Source: Christensenella sp. UBA3770 (lineage in GTDB: Bacteria; Bacillota; Clostridia; Christensenellales; CAG-1252). Taken from it: DNA of 21,731 nt. The position numbers and the translations under genes are program-made. The stretch lies in contig DFFS01000012.1 in the NCBI GenBank assembly GCA_002371075.1, forward strand, positions 1-21,731, read 5' to 3'. The notes beneath the pieces were generated by a model. That model saw nothing but the letters and a program-made list of their open reading frames with translations. It ran no database searches and was not told the DNA's origin. Below are positions 7,106-14,571 of this stretch, piece by piece (the stretch's first letter is position 1; each line of letters opens with the position of its first letter).

Positions 7106-7561
7106 ATGCCCCAATACAAATTGTGTCCCCGTTGTCTTCTTAACTACATTTTGGAGGACGAGGAATACTGCGCCGTCTGCAAAGAAGAGTTGCGCGGCGT
7201 CCGCTTTGAAGAAGAGGACGAGGAGGATCTTTACACAAAAACCTGCCCCCGTTGCGGCGCTTTGATCCCCGACGACGCGGATTATTGCGAGAACTGCCGT
7301 CAAGACCTTGAGGACAAACTTGACGACGACGAGGAGAACTGGGACGGCGAGGAAAACTCCGAGAGCGAAGAAGAACCCGCCGACGAGGAAGAAACGATGG
7401 ACGAACTCCCCGACGGAGAGGATTTCGGCGACGAAGAGGAAGAGGAGGAAGAAGAGACCCCCGATGAAGACTTCCCCGACGAAGACGCGATCTTCGGCTT
7501 TGACAACGACGTGGACGAAGACGACTACGAAGAGGACGACGAAGACGAGGACGAGGAGTAA
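7106..7561 (+). CDS. Double zinc-ribbon protein with a long acidic tail
   Basis: The protein has 151 residues in two parts. The first 66 residues hold two CxxC...CxxC zinc ribbons: C7, C10, C22, C25 and C47, C50, C61, C64, each with a CPRC knuckle. The remaining 85 residues are low-complexity Asp/Glu, 55 of 85 acidic by my count, with scattered Trp, Phe and Tyr, and are predicted disordered. No membrane or export signal is present. Zinc ribbons suggest binding to nucleic acid or a protein partner, and the acidic tail could mimic nucleic acid, bind basic proteins or buffer metal. Function is unknown. It is monocistronic, with its own strong promoter and ribosome site and a strong terminator at 7578-7609, which implies a well-expressed stand-alone product. 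Confidence 0.8.
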   Translation: MPQYKLCPRCLLNYILEDEEYCAVCKEELRGVRFEEEDEEDLYTKTCPRCGALIPDDADYCENCRQDLEDKLDDDEENWDGEENSESEEEPADEEETMDELPDGEDFGDEEEEEEEETPDEDFPDEDAIFGFDNDVDEDDYEEDDEDEDEE

Positions 7562-7577
7562 TTGATTTAAAATGCAT

Positions 7578-7609
7578 AAAAAAAGCGTGACCGAAGTCAC
7601 GCTTTTTTT
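7578..7609. terminator. Bidirectional intrinsic terminator
   Basis: A GCGTGAC/GTCACGC stem (7585-7591 with 7596-7602) closes on a CGAA loop, flanked by A7 on the left and T7 on the right. It ends the zinc-ribbon transcript on the plus strand and, read on the minus strand, the lipoprotein transcript whose stop codon is at 7624. Confidence 0.92.
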
Positions 7610-7623
7610 GTTTTGTTTAACGC

Positions 7624-9069
7624 TTATTTGTCAGAGCTGTCGTCCTTCTTCTCCGCCTCTTCCATCTTGGTCTCGTCAGCAGCGGTCACGATCGCCACGC
7701 GGGTGACGGTGGCATCCTTGCCGGAATAGATGTCGATCTCGGAGAGCTTGATGCGCGACATATAGTCGTAATCGTCGTCCTGAATGAAGTAGAAATAGCC
7801 GTCAAAGAACTCGGCGCCGGTGAAGGAAGTCATAAACTTCTCGTCGGTGGTGTAGGCGTAATGCGCGTTGCCATCCTTTGTGAGAGGATAGTAGAGCAAC
7901 TTGCCGTCGCTGTTGAGGTAATAGAAGTTGCCGTTCTTAACGCAAAGCAACGTGTCAAGGCTCAGCTCGCCAAAGCTGGTGACCTCCCTGCCGTCGGTGT
8001 AGTAGATGGCGGCGTTGGAGCCCGTTTTGACAACGCCCTCGCTGTAGCTCAGCGGGAACAGAGAGGAAAGCTCCTTGGGGGAGAGGCAAACTTCCTTGGC
8101 TGCGCTAAAGGCAAAAGTCTTGTCTTGGAACTCGTACGCATAGGTGCCTTGCACCGTGCCCGAAGTGGACGTGCCGATATAGGACGTCTTGGTGTAGTAA
8201 ATGGCAAGCTTGCCGTTTGTGACGGAAGAGGCAACCACGCTGACGTTGTACTTAGCGTCCGCATAGCTATCCGCACCGATCAAGGTCTTCTTGCTGTCCT
8301 TGGAGCCGCGCGCATCGGAAATGTAAAGCGTGTTGGTGCTCTCGTAAGAATCCTTGGAATTTTTGGTGTAGAGAACGTAATCCGCAACGGAGGACTCCGC
8401 CTTGGGATCGTACGTTTCGTTCTTGATGAAGTGCACCGAGGCAACGTCCTCGTCGATGAGGTCGCCGGGCTTGTTTTTCTTAAACTTCTTGACGGAGAGA
8501 TCCTTGCTGTACAGCTTGCTGTTTGCGCTGTCGTAAAAGACCAAGGCGTTTGCGGTGTACTTGTATTTGACCGAGGTGTTGTCCCAGTTCAAAATGACCT
8601 GCGTGCCCGTGCCGTCGATCTTGGTGCGCATAAACTGCAACGTGTCGGTTTGCACCGCGCCGGAGCGGTCTTCTTCCGCGCTGGGGCTGACGTAATAGAT
8701 CCATTCGCCAAAGATGGAGAAGCCCACGTTCTCGGAGCTTGCCATAATGCTCTTGGGGACCACTACGGTGAAGTCGTCGCCGATCGTGCCGTCCTCGTTG
8801 TAGGTCACGCGGACGATGGCACCCTTGGTGACTTTGCCAAACCAGTTCTGCTTGCCCTTTTCGGTCAAGTAGTCGGTGTAACCGTTGATAAAGTAAAGGT
8901 AGCCGCCCTGTTTGACAACAAGACCGCCGTTGCTCTCCACCACGGCGTTTTTGTCGCCGACTTTGGAAAGAGCGGACGCTTTGTAGCTTTCGCAAGCAAC
9001 CGCCGTCACCAGCAAGCAAACGAGAAGCGCCAGAGCAATGATCGATATTATAACTTTCTTACGCATCAT
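7624..9069 (-). CDS. Secreted lipoprotein, beta-propeller-like, function unknown
   Basis: The protein has 481 residues. The N-terminus MMRKK followed by a hydrophobic core and VTAVAC (C26) is a lipoprotein signal peptide, so the mature protein should be tethered to the outer face of the membrane. The mature part is rich in short beta strands with recurring aromatic pairs after Gly (GGYLYFINGY, EWIYYVS, GNFYYLNSDGKLLYYPL, DGYFYFIQDDD). This spacing resembles blades of the propeller-like lipoproteins common in clostridia (DUF5050-like). The last 20 residues are charged and probably disordered. No catalytic motif was recognised. A GGGAG ribosome site about 6 nt before the first ATG supports the start. 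It has its own promoter at 9151-9123 and shares the terminator at 7578-7609. Confidence 0.75.
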   Translation of the reverse strand: MMRKKVIISIIALALLVCLLVTAVACESYKASALSKVGDKNAVVESNGGLVVKQGGYLYFINGYTDYLTEKGKQNWFGKVTKGAIVRVTYNEDGTIGDDFTVVVPKSIMASSENVGFSIFGEWIYYVSPSAEEDRSGAVQTDTLQFMRTKIDGTGTQVILNWDNTSVKYKYTANALVFYDSANSKLYSKDLSVKKFKKNKPGDLIDEDVASVHFIKNETYDPKAESSVADYVLYTKNSKDSYESTNTLYISDARGSKDSKKTLIGADSYADAKYNVSVVASSVTNGKLAIYYTKTSYIGTSTSGTVQGTYAYEFQDKTFAFSAAKEVCLSPKELSSLFPLSYSEGVVKTGSNAAIYYTDGREVTSFGELSLDTLLCVKNGNFYYLNSDGKLLYYPLTKDGNAHYAYTTDEKFMTSFTGAEFFDGYFYFIQDDDYDYMSRIKLSEIDIYSGKDATVTRVAIVTAADETKMEEAEKKDDSSDK

Positions 9070-9122
9070 ACAATCTCCCGATTCTGTCTATAAAGAGGAA
9101 TATATCTTCCCTCTGATAAATA

Positions 9123-9151
9123 ATTATAGTATATAAAATCAAATATTGCAA
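9123..9151 (-). promoter_or_regulatory. Promoter of the 481-residue lipoprotein gene
   Basis: On the minus strand TTGCAA (9151-9146) is 17 bp from a perfect TATAAT (9128-9123). Transcription would start near 9116, leaving a leader of about 47 nt. Confidence 0.65.
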
Positions 9152-9231
9152 TTATTTTACCAAACAAATTATCCGTCCGCGCTTTTGGAGCGCCCCTCTT
9201 TTGAGAGTATGGACAGAGAGGAGAGGTTTCT

Positions 9232-9969
9232 ATGACTTATCGTAAAATTTTGTTGAAATCGGACGAGGACGGGATCGTATACGCCGCGACGATGCGCGGC
9301 GACCCGCCCGTCCTCCTGTTGCCGAAAGGCGTAACGGCAAAAGCACTCCTTGCCGATGGGATGATTTCCCGGGCGGAAGGAGGCGCCGTGCCCCTCCCGA
9401 AAGGAGGGGGTGACTTTTCCCTCGTCGCCACGATGGGGGAAACGCTTCTGTTTGCAAGCACCCTTCCGGAACAGGAAAAGCAGATGGCAAAGTGGCATCT
9501 TTTAAACGACCTACGAAAGGAGAACTTGCCGAAAAAAGTCCCTACCGCCCCCTTGGAAGCAGCAGAGGGGTCAACCGAATCGTTCCCCGAAAAGCAGCCC
9601 TCCGAGCCGACCCTTGCAAGTGATACGCCGCAGGAGGAAGAGCTAACAAACTCTACCGCATCTTTTGAACAAAAAAGGGAAGAGTCTTTGCTTGAACGGG
9701 CGCGAAGGTTGATTGAAACCGGCACCCCCTTCCCGCTGTTTGAGAGCTTGATGCCGGGCTCCAAATGGGCGCTTGTCCCGGAGGAGGAAGCCCCTTACCT
9801 TGTGGGGATCAAAGAGGAAGACGGAGAGGAACACGTGCTGTACGGCGTGCCGGGCGCAAGGGACTTCCCGCCCGACGACGACTTGCTGTGGTCCTATTTC
9901 CCCGTGGGCGAAGAGGGGGACGGCTACTTTTTGACGGAAGCCAACCGATCCTTTCCTACGGAAACGTAA
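9232..9969 (+). CDS. Hypothetical two-domain protein with disordered linker
   Basis: The protein has 245 residues, is cytoplasmic by composition, and has no signal peptide. It has three parts. A small beta-rich N-terminal domain (about 1-95) runs from MTYRKILLKSDEDGIVYAA to WHLLNDLRKE. A Pro/Glu/Ser/Thr-rich linker covers about 96-150. A C-terminal domain (about 155-245) contains ERARRLIETGTPFPLFESLM, PGSKWALV, YLVGIKEEDG, LYGVPG and a GYFLTEANR end. The PFP.FE.LMPGS.W / YGVPG pattern recalls the C-terminus of uncharacterised clostridial proteins, and no function can be assigned. The ribosome site GAGGAGAGG precedes ATG 9232. No strong promoter was found (a weak TTGGAG-17-TATGGA at 9185-9213 is possible). 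It is the only plus-strand gene between two lipoprotein genes. Confidence 0.72.
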   Translation: MTYRKILLKSDEDGIVYAATMRGDPPVLLLPKGVTAKALLADGMISRAEGGAVPLPKGGGDFSLVATMGETLLFASTLPEQEKQMAKWHLLNDLRKENLPKKVPTAPLEAAEGSTESFPEKQPSEPTLASDTPQEEELTNSTASFEQKREESLLERARRLIETGTPFPLFESLMPGSKWALVPEEEAPYLVGIKEEDGEEHVLYGVPGARDFPPDDDLLWSYFPVGEEGDGYFLTEANRSFPTET

Positions 9970-10019
9970 TCCTCGACGGCACCTATCGCGCCCCCCGCTG
10001 GAGTATATCGCGCCAAAAG

Positions 10020-10048
10020 AAAAGGCAAGCATTTCTGCTTGCCTTTTT
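10020..10048. terminator. Bidirectional intrinsic terminator
   Basis: A GGCAAGCA/TGCTTGCC stem (10024-10031 with 10036-10043) with a TTTC loop is flanked by AAAA and TTTTT. It serves the hypothetical gene ending at 9969 and, on the minus strand, the large lipoprotein gene ending at 10073. Confidence 0.9.
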
Positions 10049-10072
10049 GGTTACTTAAGTCCTTTTGGGAAA

Positions 10073-12904
10073 TTAAGCCATGAAGCCTGCCAAGATCGTC
10101 AAGATCGCGCTTGTGACCTTCTCGTTGTTCAAGATGGAAAGGAGACCCTTGGCGATCTGCGTGCCCACGCTGGGGATATCCTCAGCCGGGAAGATCGGAG
10201 ATGCCGCAGCCTTTGCCGCCTCGCTCGGGAGAAGCGCCTTGATCGCCTCGCTGTTGTCCTGACCCCACTTGCCATGGAAGTCGGAGAGGGTGACCTGCGT
10301 GTGGTTCTCAATGACATCGACGTTATCCTTGACCGCTTTGATGTCAAAGACGACGGTTGCGGTCCACTTGGTTGCGCTCTCAGTCTCAACGCCCTTCACG
10401 GCAGTGAAGTTGAAGGAGTACACGCGACCGGAGGTCTTGGTCATCTTGAAGTCGATGATAAAGGTCTTCGGCGTGCTGTCGTCGATCGTGAGCTCGTAGG
10501 TGTTGTCACCGTACTCGACCATCACGTACAACTTATCTTTGTAATCGGTGCCCCAGTTATAGTAAACGTTGACGTTCTTGGGATCAACGATCGGGTCAAG
10601 CTCTGCGTCAAAGGTCTCGTTGATGGCGTCGATCACATCGTTGATCATCTCTGCGGAGACCTCCGCCTTAAAGCCGAACTTACCGTCGAGGTTGTACTCG
10701 ATCTTCTTGGCGTCAAGGAACTCGTTGTAAAGATCCTTAAAGGCGCTGAAGTAGTCACCGACTCTGGCGATCTCAAAGCTTGCTTCCGCAGTGGAGCCGC
10801 CATTATCATTGTTGCCTTGCTGCGTATTCTCGCCGCTTCCAAGGATGATGGAGAGGATAGACTTGACCAGCGCATTGCCAAAGACGACCTTTGCGCTCTC
10901 GTACGTATCGGGGACGACGTAATAGGTGTTTTCGGGCACGTCTGCGCCGACCTCAACGTCGGCCTCAACGTACTCGCCCTTGTCGTTCTTGATGTAGTAG
11001 GTCTTGTTTGCCTCAAAAGTCTTGTTGCTGGTAAGCACGTAATCGAGGAGCTCAAACTTGGAACTGACGCCGTGCCAGTTTTTGTTTGCGGTGTCGAGAC
11101 CGAGCCACAACATGATCTCGTTCTTGATGTCGGTCTTAAAGCTCTTGTCCTTCATGCTGAAGGTGTAGAGGGTGTTGCCGCCATCCTCAAGCTTGAACGC
11201 CGTGCCGCTTGCGCAGAGGATCCTGTCAGCCTGCTCGTAGGTCAAGGTAAGGAAGTTGGTTGCGGTTTCCGGATCATAGGTGTTGCCCTTGGATTGCTTG
11301 ATCACAAGAGCCGCTTTTGCGGTGCTGTTCCTGCCGTTCTCGATGATCTCAAGCGGGTTGATATCCGTCATGAAGTCATAGTGGAACGTGGAATCCAAAA
11401 CCTTGGTGCGCGCGCCGTTCTCATCAAGCTCGTAGTGATTGATGTACAAGTCGCCGCTGAGGTCAACGTTGGTCGGGCTGAAGTAGACGGCTTTGGTCGC
11501 AGCCTCGGTGGGAACAACGTTCTCAACCTTCTTGTCGGTCAAGAAAGTGAAGTTCTCAAGATAGATGGCAAAGCTGATCGCCGGCACGTCAAACTTGAGT
11601 TCCTTGTCGTTCTTTTGGGTCTCGGTGCTTCTCTCACCGTTGAGGTAGAAGGTGCACTTCGGAATGTTGACCGCGAGCTCGAAATCCGTCAAACGCTCAA
11701 CGATCTCGTCGCCGACTTCGACCTCTTCCACCTTGCCGCTGAGGGTGATGTGACCGAGCAAGCCGCTGAGGTTTGCAAGATCGATATTGAGGTCCTTAAG
11801 GAATTCAAGGTCAAGGGTGAGCGTGCTCATAAGGTCACTGACCTGAGAGAGCACGTAGCCGAGGTTGACATCCAAATAATATCTGCCGTCATGCTCGTAA
11901 GCGTTGGAGAGCATGTTGATGCCCGCCTTGACGCCGCTGGCTGCGCCGCCCGCGTTGAGCGCGCTGAGCAAGCTGCCCAAACCATCGATGATGATGGGCT
12001 CGTTGTCCTCATCCTTAAAGACCAAAGCGCCGTCGTTTGCCGGCTTAAACTCTTCGGGCAAGAAGCCGGAGATCAAACCGTAGATGTCGGCGTAATCGAT
12101 GTACTTGTAGTTGTAAACGATCTTGCCGTTTTCACGGATCAACTTGCCGTCGTCACCGGTGGAGGAATATTGCAAGTAGAGCTTGCTGTCCTTTGCGGTG
12201 GCTGCCGCCTTGTAATACAAGCCGCCGAGCTCGTTGAGATCACCGTCAACGATCACAAGACCGATCTCGTTGTTCTCTTTGGTGGTGCCGTCCACGTTGC
12301 CCTTGATGCGCAGACCGTAGTCCTTGCCGGCAACGTTGATGCCGATCACGCCGTCCGCGCCGAACTTGCCGGTCACGGCGTTACCGGTGACGTAATTGAT
12401 CGTGTTCACGCCCGCGGCAACAAGGGTGTCAACGATGGTGGAAGCCTTTTTGCTGCTCAGCCAATCGTCCTCCGGCTTGCTGTATTTGCCCGCCCAGTTA
12501 ACGTACTCAACGGTCTTTGCCTGTTTGGTGTAGGTCTTTTTGACATCCTTGGACCAAACCACCTCGATCGTGTAAACGCCGTTTTTGTAAGTGATGTTAA
12601 AGGTCGGAGCGGCGGGAGTTTTGTCACTCTTGGTGTAGCTGAACGTAGCAAGTTGCGTTTGAAGCGCTTTGTTCAACAAACCTTTTTGGTTGGTGACCGC
12701 GTCTTCTTCCTGCGCGTTTGCCAAGAGCCAAGTCTCCAAATAACTGTCGATCCTTGCCTCCATCGCTGCCTGCTCTTCAGCCGTTACGACGATGGTTGCC
12801 TCATCTTCCGTCGTTGTGGTCTTCTTTTTCTTACACGCAACGAAGGTGAAGATCAGCACAACACAAAGCAGGATAGCAATGATAATGCCTATCTTTTTTT
12901 TCAT
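10073..12904 (-). CDS. Large (943-residue) surface lipoprotein, function unknown
   Basis: Translation starts at ATG 12904, fixed by GGGAGGT about 7 nt upstream. The longer open frame beginning at 12967 overlaps the promoter and is rejected. Residues 1-24 (MKKKIGIIIA... to FVAC) are a lipoprotein signal peptide with lipid-acceptor C24, followed by KKKKTTTTEDE as a linker. The mature chain is soluble, Lys/Asp/Asn-rich and strand-rich, with alternating patterns such as YLQYSSTGDD and ITLSGKVEEVEVGDEIVE. These suggest large beta sheets that could bind a lipid or polysaccharide, but this is inference. At about residues 620-664 there is a module with KTYYIKNDKGEYVEADVEVG and PENTYYVV, a short motif I recall from phage structural and secreted Bacillota proteins. 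A Gly/Asn linker (GSGENTQQGNNDNGGS) follows at about 685-700. No enzyme motif, LPxTG or repeat domain was recognised. Monocistronic. Confidence 0.75.
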   Translation of the reverse strand: MKKKIGIIIAILLCVVLIFTFVACKKKKTTTTEDEATIVVTAEEQAAMEARIDSYLETWLLANAQEEDAVTNQKGLLNKALQTQLATFSYTKSDKTPAAPTFNITYKNGVYTIEVVWSKDVKKTYTKQAKTVEYVNWAGKYSKPEDDWLSSKKASTIVDTLVAAGVNTINYVTGNAVTGKFGADGVIGINVAGKDYGLRIKGNVDGTTKENNEIGLVIVDGDLNELGGLYYKAAATAKDSKLYLQYSSTGDDGKLIRENGKIVYNYKYIDYADIYGLISGFLPEEFKPANDGALVFKDEDNEPIIIDGLGSLLSALNAGGAASGVKAGINMLSNAYEHDGRYYLDVNLGYVLSQVSDLMSTLTLDLEFLKDLNIDLANLSGLLGHITLSGKVEEVEVGDEIVERLTDFELAVNIPKCTFYLNGERSTETQKNDKELKFDVPAISFAIYLENFTFLTDKKVENVVPTEAATKAVYFSPTNVDLSGDLYINHYELDENGARTKVLDSTFHYDFMTDINPLEIIENGRNSTAKAALVIKQSKGNTYDPETATNFLTLTYEQADRILCASGTAFKLEDGGNTLYTFSMKDKSFKTDIKNEIMLWLGLDTANKNWHGVSSKFELLDYVLTSNKTFEANKTYYIKNDKGEYVEADVEVGADVPENTYYVVPDTYESAKVVFGNALVKSILSIILGSGENTQQGNNDNGGSTAEASFEIARVGDYFSAFKDLYNEFLDAKKIEYNLDGKFGFKAEVSAEMINDVIDAINETFDAELDPIVDPKNVNVYYNWGTDYKDKLYVMVEYGDNTYELTIDDSTPKTFIIDFKMTKTSGRVYSFNFTAVKGVETESATKWTATVVFDIKAVKDNVDVIENHTQVTLSDFHGKWGQDNSEAIKALLPSEAAKAAASPIFPAEDIPSVGTQIAKGLLSILNNEKVTSAILTILAGFMA

Positions 12905-12938
12905 AAAATACCTCCCGAAAAAAGATTTTCGTACAACT

Positions 12939-12967
12939 ATAATAACATACGTGCGCGCGCTTGTCAA
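12939..12967 (-). promoter_or_regulatory. Strong promoter of the 943-residue lipoprotein gene
   Basis: On the minus strand a perfect TTGACA (12967-12962) lies 17 bp from TATTAT (12944-12939). Transcription would start near 12932, about 28 nt before the ATG. Confidence 0.72.
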
Positions 12968-13027
12968 GGCGTAATCCTCACGGAGAAATGGGAATTGTTG
13001 CCTGTTTTTGCGGCGGTTTCGACGCTT

Positions 13028-13044
13028 TTATGCATTTATGCATT
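13028..13044. repeat. TTATGCAT-type motif upstream of gerAA
   Basis: TTATGCATTTATGCATT contains two ATGCAT palindromes 9 bp apart. A copy differing at one of 17 positions lies upstream of cwlD at 20551-20567. It ends 63 bp before the gerAA ATG. It may be a regulator site shared by germination genes (see findings). Confidence 0.4.
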
Positions 13045-13072
13045 GTGGCAAAACGAATTATACAAAGCCGTC

Positions 13073-13101
13073 TGATAATTTCCCACGGTTTCTTCATACT
13101 A
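13073..13101 (+). promoter_or_regulatory. Candidate forespore (sigma-G/F type) promoter of the gerA operon
   Basis: CATACTA (13095-13101) equals the classical sigma-G -10 consensus. The -35 region is only a partial match (TGATA at 13073-13077, 17 bp upstream). The -10 ends 6 nt before ATG 13108, where no ribosome site is seen. Forespore expression is what is known for ger receptor operons in other spore formers. Confidence 0.5.
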
Positions 13102-13107
13102 CCCGCA

Positions 13108-14571
13108 ATGAACAAATCGATAGAGAAACTGAAAAAGGACTTTGGAGAAAGCGCGGATCTACTGATCCGCCCCGCCGTCATCGGCGGCCGCGAAGCTTGC
13201 TTTTTTGCGATAGAAGGGCTTGTTGACAAGGAGCTTTTGGAAGAACACGTGATCAAGCCCTTGACGACAAGCAAACCTTTTGATCTTGATAAGCTGGAGC
13301 AAACGGTGTTTCTCTCTTCCCCCGTAAAACGGGTAAAGAAAAGAGAGGAGGCGGAGACCGAGATCGCGGCGGGCGCGACCGCCCTTGTCGTAGAGGGCGC
13401 AAAGGAGATCTTTCTGTTTGGCGCAAAAAAGTGGGAACGCCGCTCGGTGGAGGAGCCGCCGACCAGCAGCGTGATCAAGGGACCGCGCGAGGGATTTACC
13501 GAGGACGTTCAGGTAAACGCCGCCCTGCTTCGCCGCCGCATCAAAAACAAGACGCTGGTGATCCGCGAGGTTACGCTTGGGAAATATACATCGTCCAAGG
13601 TACTTGTGTGTTACCTTTCCGACGTCGCCGCCAAAAAGACGGTGGACCTTGTGACGGAGCGACTTGCGCACATTGACATCGACGGCGTCATCGACAGCTC
13701 TTATCTGACCAAATTTTTGGAGGATGACCCCTCCTCTTTGTTTCCGCAGGTGGGGTCCTACGAAAAGCCGGACGTCGTGGCGGCAAAACTGCTTGAAGGG
13801 CGAGTTGCTCTTCTTTCGGACGGCAGCCCGATCGCGCTGACCGTGCCGCACGTTTTGCTGGAAAGCTTTCAGGACAGTCAGGACTATTTTAAGCGCAATA
13901 CGCGCGTGACGGTCACCCGCCTTTTGCGTCTGTTCGGCGCCGTGATCGCGCTGTTTTTGCCGGCGGCGTTTGTGGCGGTGCAGGAATTTCAGTATCAGGT
14001 GTTGCCGCTGAAGTTTTTGATCACGATCATCAACAGCACGAACGGCACGCCCCTTTCCCCCACGTTGGAAATGGTGCTGGTCCTGTTGATCTTTGACATT
14101 TTGAACGAAGCGAGCGTGCGCATGCCGCGTTACGTGGGCATGGCGCTTTCGATCGTGGGCGCCATCGTACTTGGCGAAACGGCGGTCAGCGCGGGTCTGT
14201 TGAGTTCCCCTGCCGTACTGGTGACGGCGCTCTCTTCCATCGGGCTTTATTTGGTGCCGGACGACGTGGGGACCTACAGCCTGTTGCGACTGGCCTTTGT
14301 TGCCGCCGCCGCGCTGATCGGACTGATCGGCATCATATTTGCGGTGATGATCCTCGTATCGCACCTCGTAACGTTGCAAAGCTTCGGAGCAAACTACGCA
14401 AGTCCCTACGCCCCCTTGACAAACAAGGACCTCAAGGACGGCTTTTTCAAAAAAGAACTGCCCTATATGGTCAGCCGTCCCGAGAGCATTGCCAACCAAA
14501 ACCCCACGCGCCTCAAAAAAGACGACTTCTTGCTCGCGCGGCTCGACGAGGAGGAAAGGGATGAAAAGTGA
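13108..14571 (+). CDS. gerAA: GerA-type germinant receptor subunit A
   Basis: The protein has 487 residues, a typical length. A large hydrophilic N-terminal domain (about 1-265) contains the GerA-family stretches DLLIRPAVIGGREACFFAIEG, EIAAGATALVVEGAKEIFLF and GPREGFTEDVQVNAALLRRR. It is followed by about five membrane helices from RLLRLFGAVIALFLPAAF onward, with FDILNEASVRMPRYVG in between, and a charged tail. Subunit A sits in the spore inner membrane with subunits B and C and takes part in germinant recognition and ion release. ATG 13108 is chosen as the first Met where family similarity starts; there is no ribosome site. The stop overlaps the gerAB start by 11 bp. The nutrient recognised cannot be inferred. 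Confidence 0.95.
   Translation: MNKSIEKLKKDFGESADLLIRPAVIGGREACFFAIEGLVDKELLEEHVIKPLTTSKPFDLDKLEQTVFLSSPVKRVKKREEAETEIAAGATALVVEGAKEIFLFGAKKWERRSVEEPPTSSVIKGPREGFTEDVQVNAALLRRRIKNKTLVIREVTLGKYTSSKVLVCYLSDVAAKKTVDLVTERLAHIDIDGVIDSSYLTKFLEDDPSSLFPQVGSYEKPDVVAAKLLEGRVALLSDGSPIALTVPHVLLESFQDSQDYFKRNTRVTVTRLLRLFGAVIALFLPAAFVAVQEFQYQVLPLKFLITIINSTNGTPLSPTLEMVLVLLIFDILNEASVRMPRYVGMALSIVGAIVLGETAVSAGLLSSPAVLVTALSSIGLYLVPDDVGTYSLLRLAFVAAAALIGLIGIIFAVMILVSHLVTLQSFGANYASPYAPLTNKDLKDGFFKKELPYMVSRPESIANQNPTRLKKDDFLLARLDEEERDEK

Noticed and set aside
7300..7561. Acidic tail of the zinc-ribbon protein as a frameshifted or repeat-expanded pseudogene
   Set aside because: The frame is continuous from a strong ribosome site to a stop just before a terminator, and aromatic residues are interspersed; it reads as a genuine disordered tail.
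7861..9093. A 410-codon open frame on the plus strand opposite the 481-residue lipoprotein
   Set aside because: Same reasoning: it runs past the real gene's start, has no ribosome site and gives a low-complexity Val/Ala/Gly/Arg peptide.
10274..13075. A 933-codon open frame on the plus strand opposite the large lipoprotein gene
   Set aside because: It is an antisense shadow: the minus strand has signal peptide, ribosome site, promoter and terminator, while the plus-strand product is a Val/Leu/Asp/Gly-rich sequence without motifs, produced by the codon bias of the real gene.
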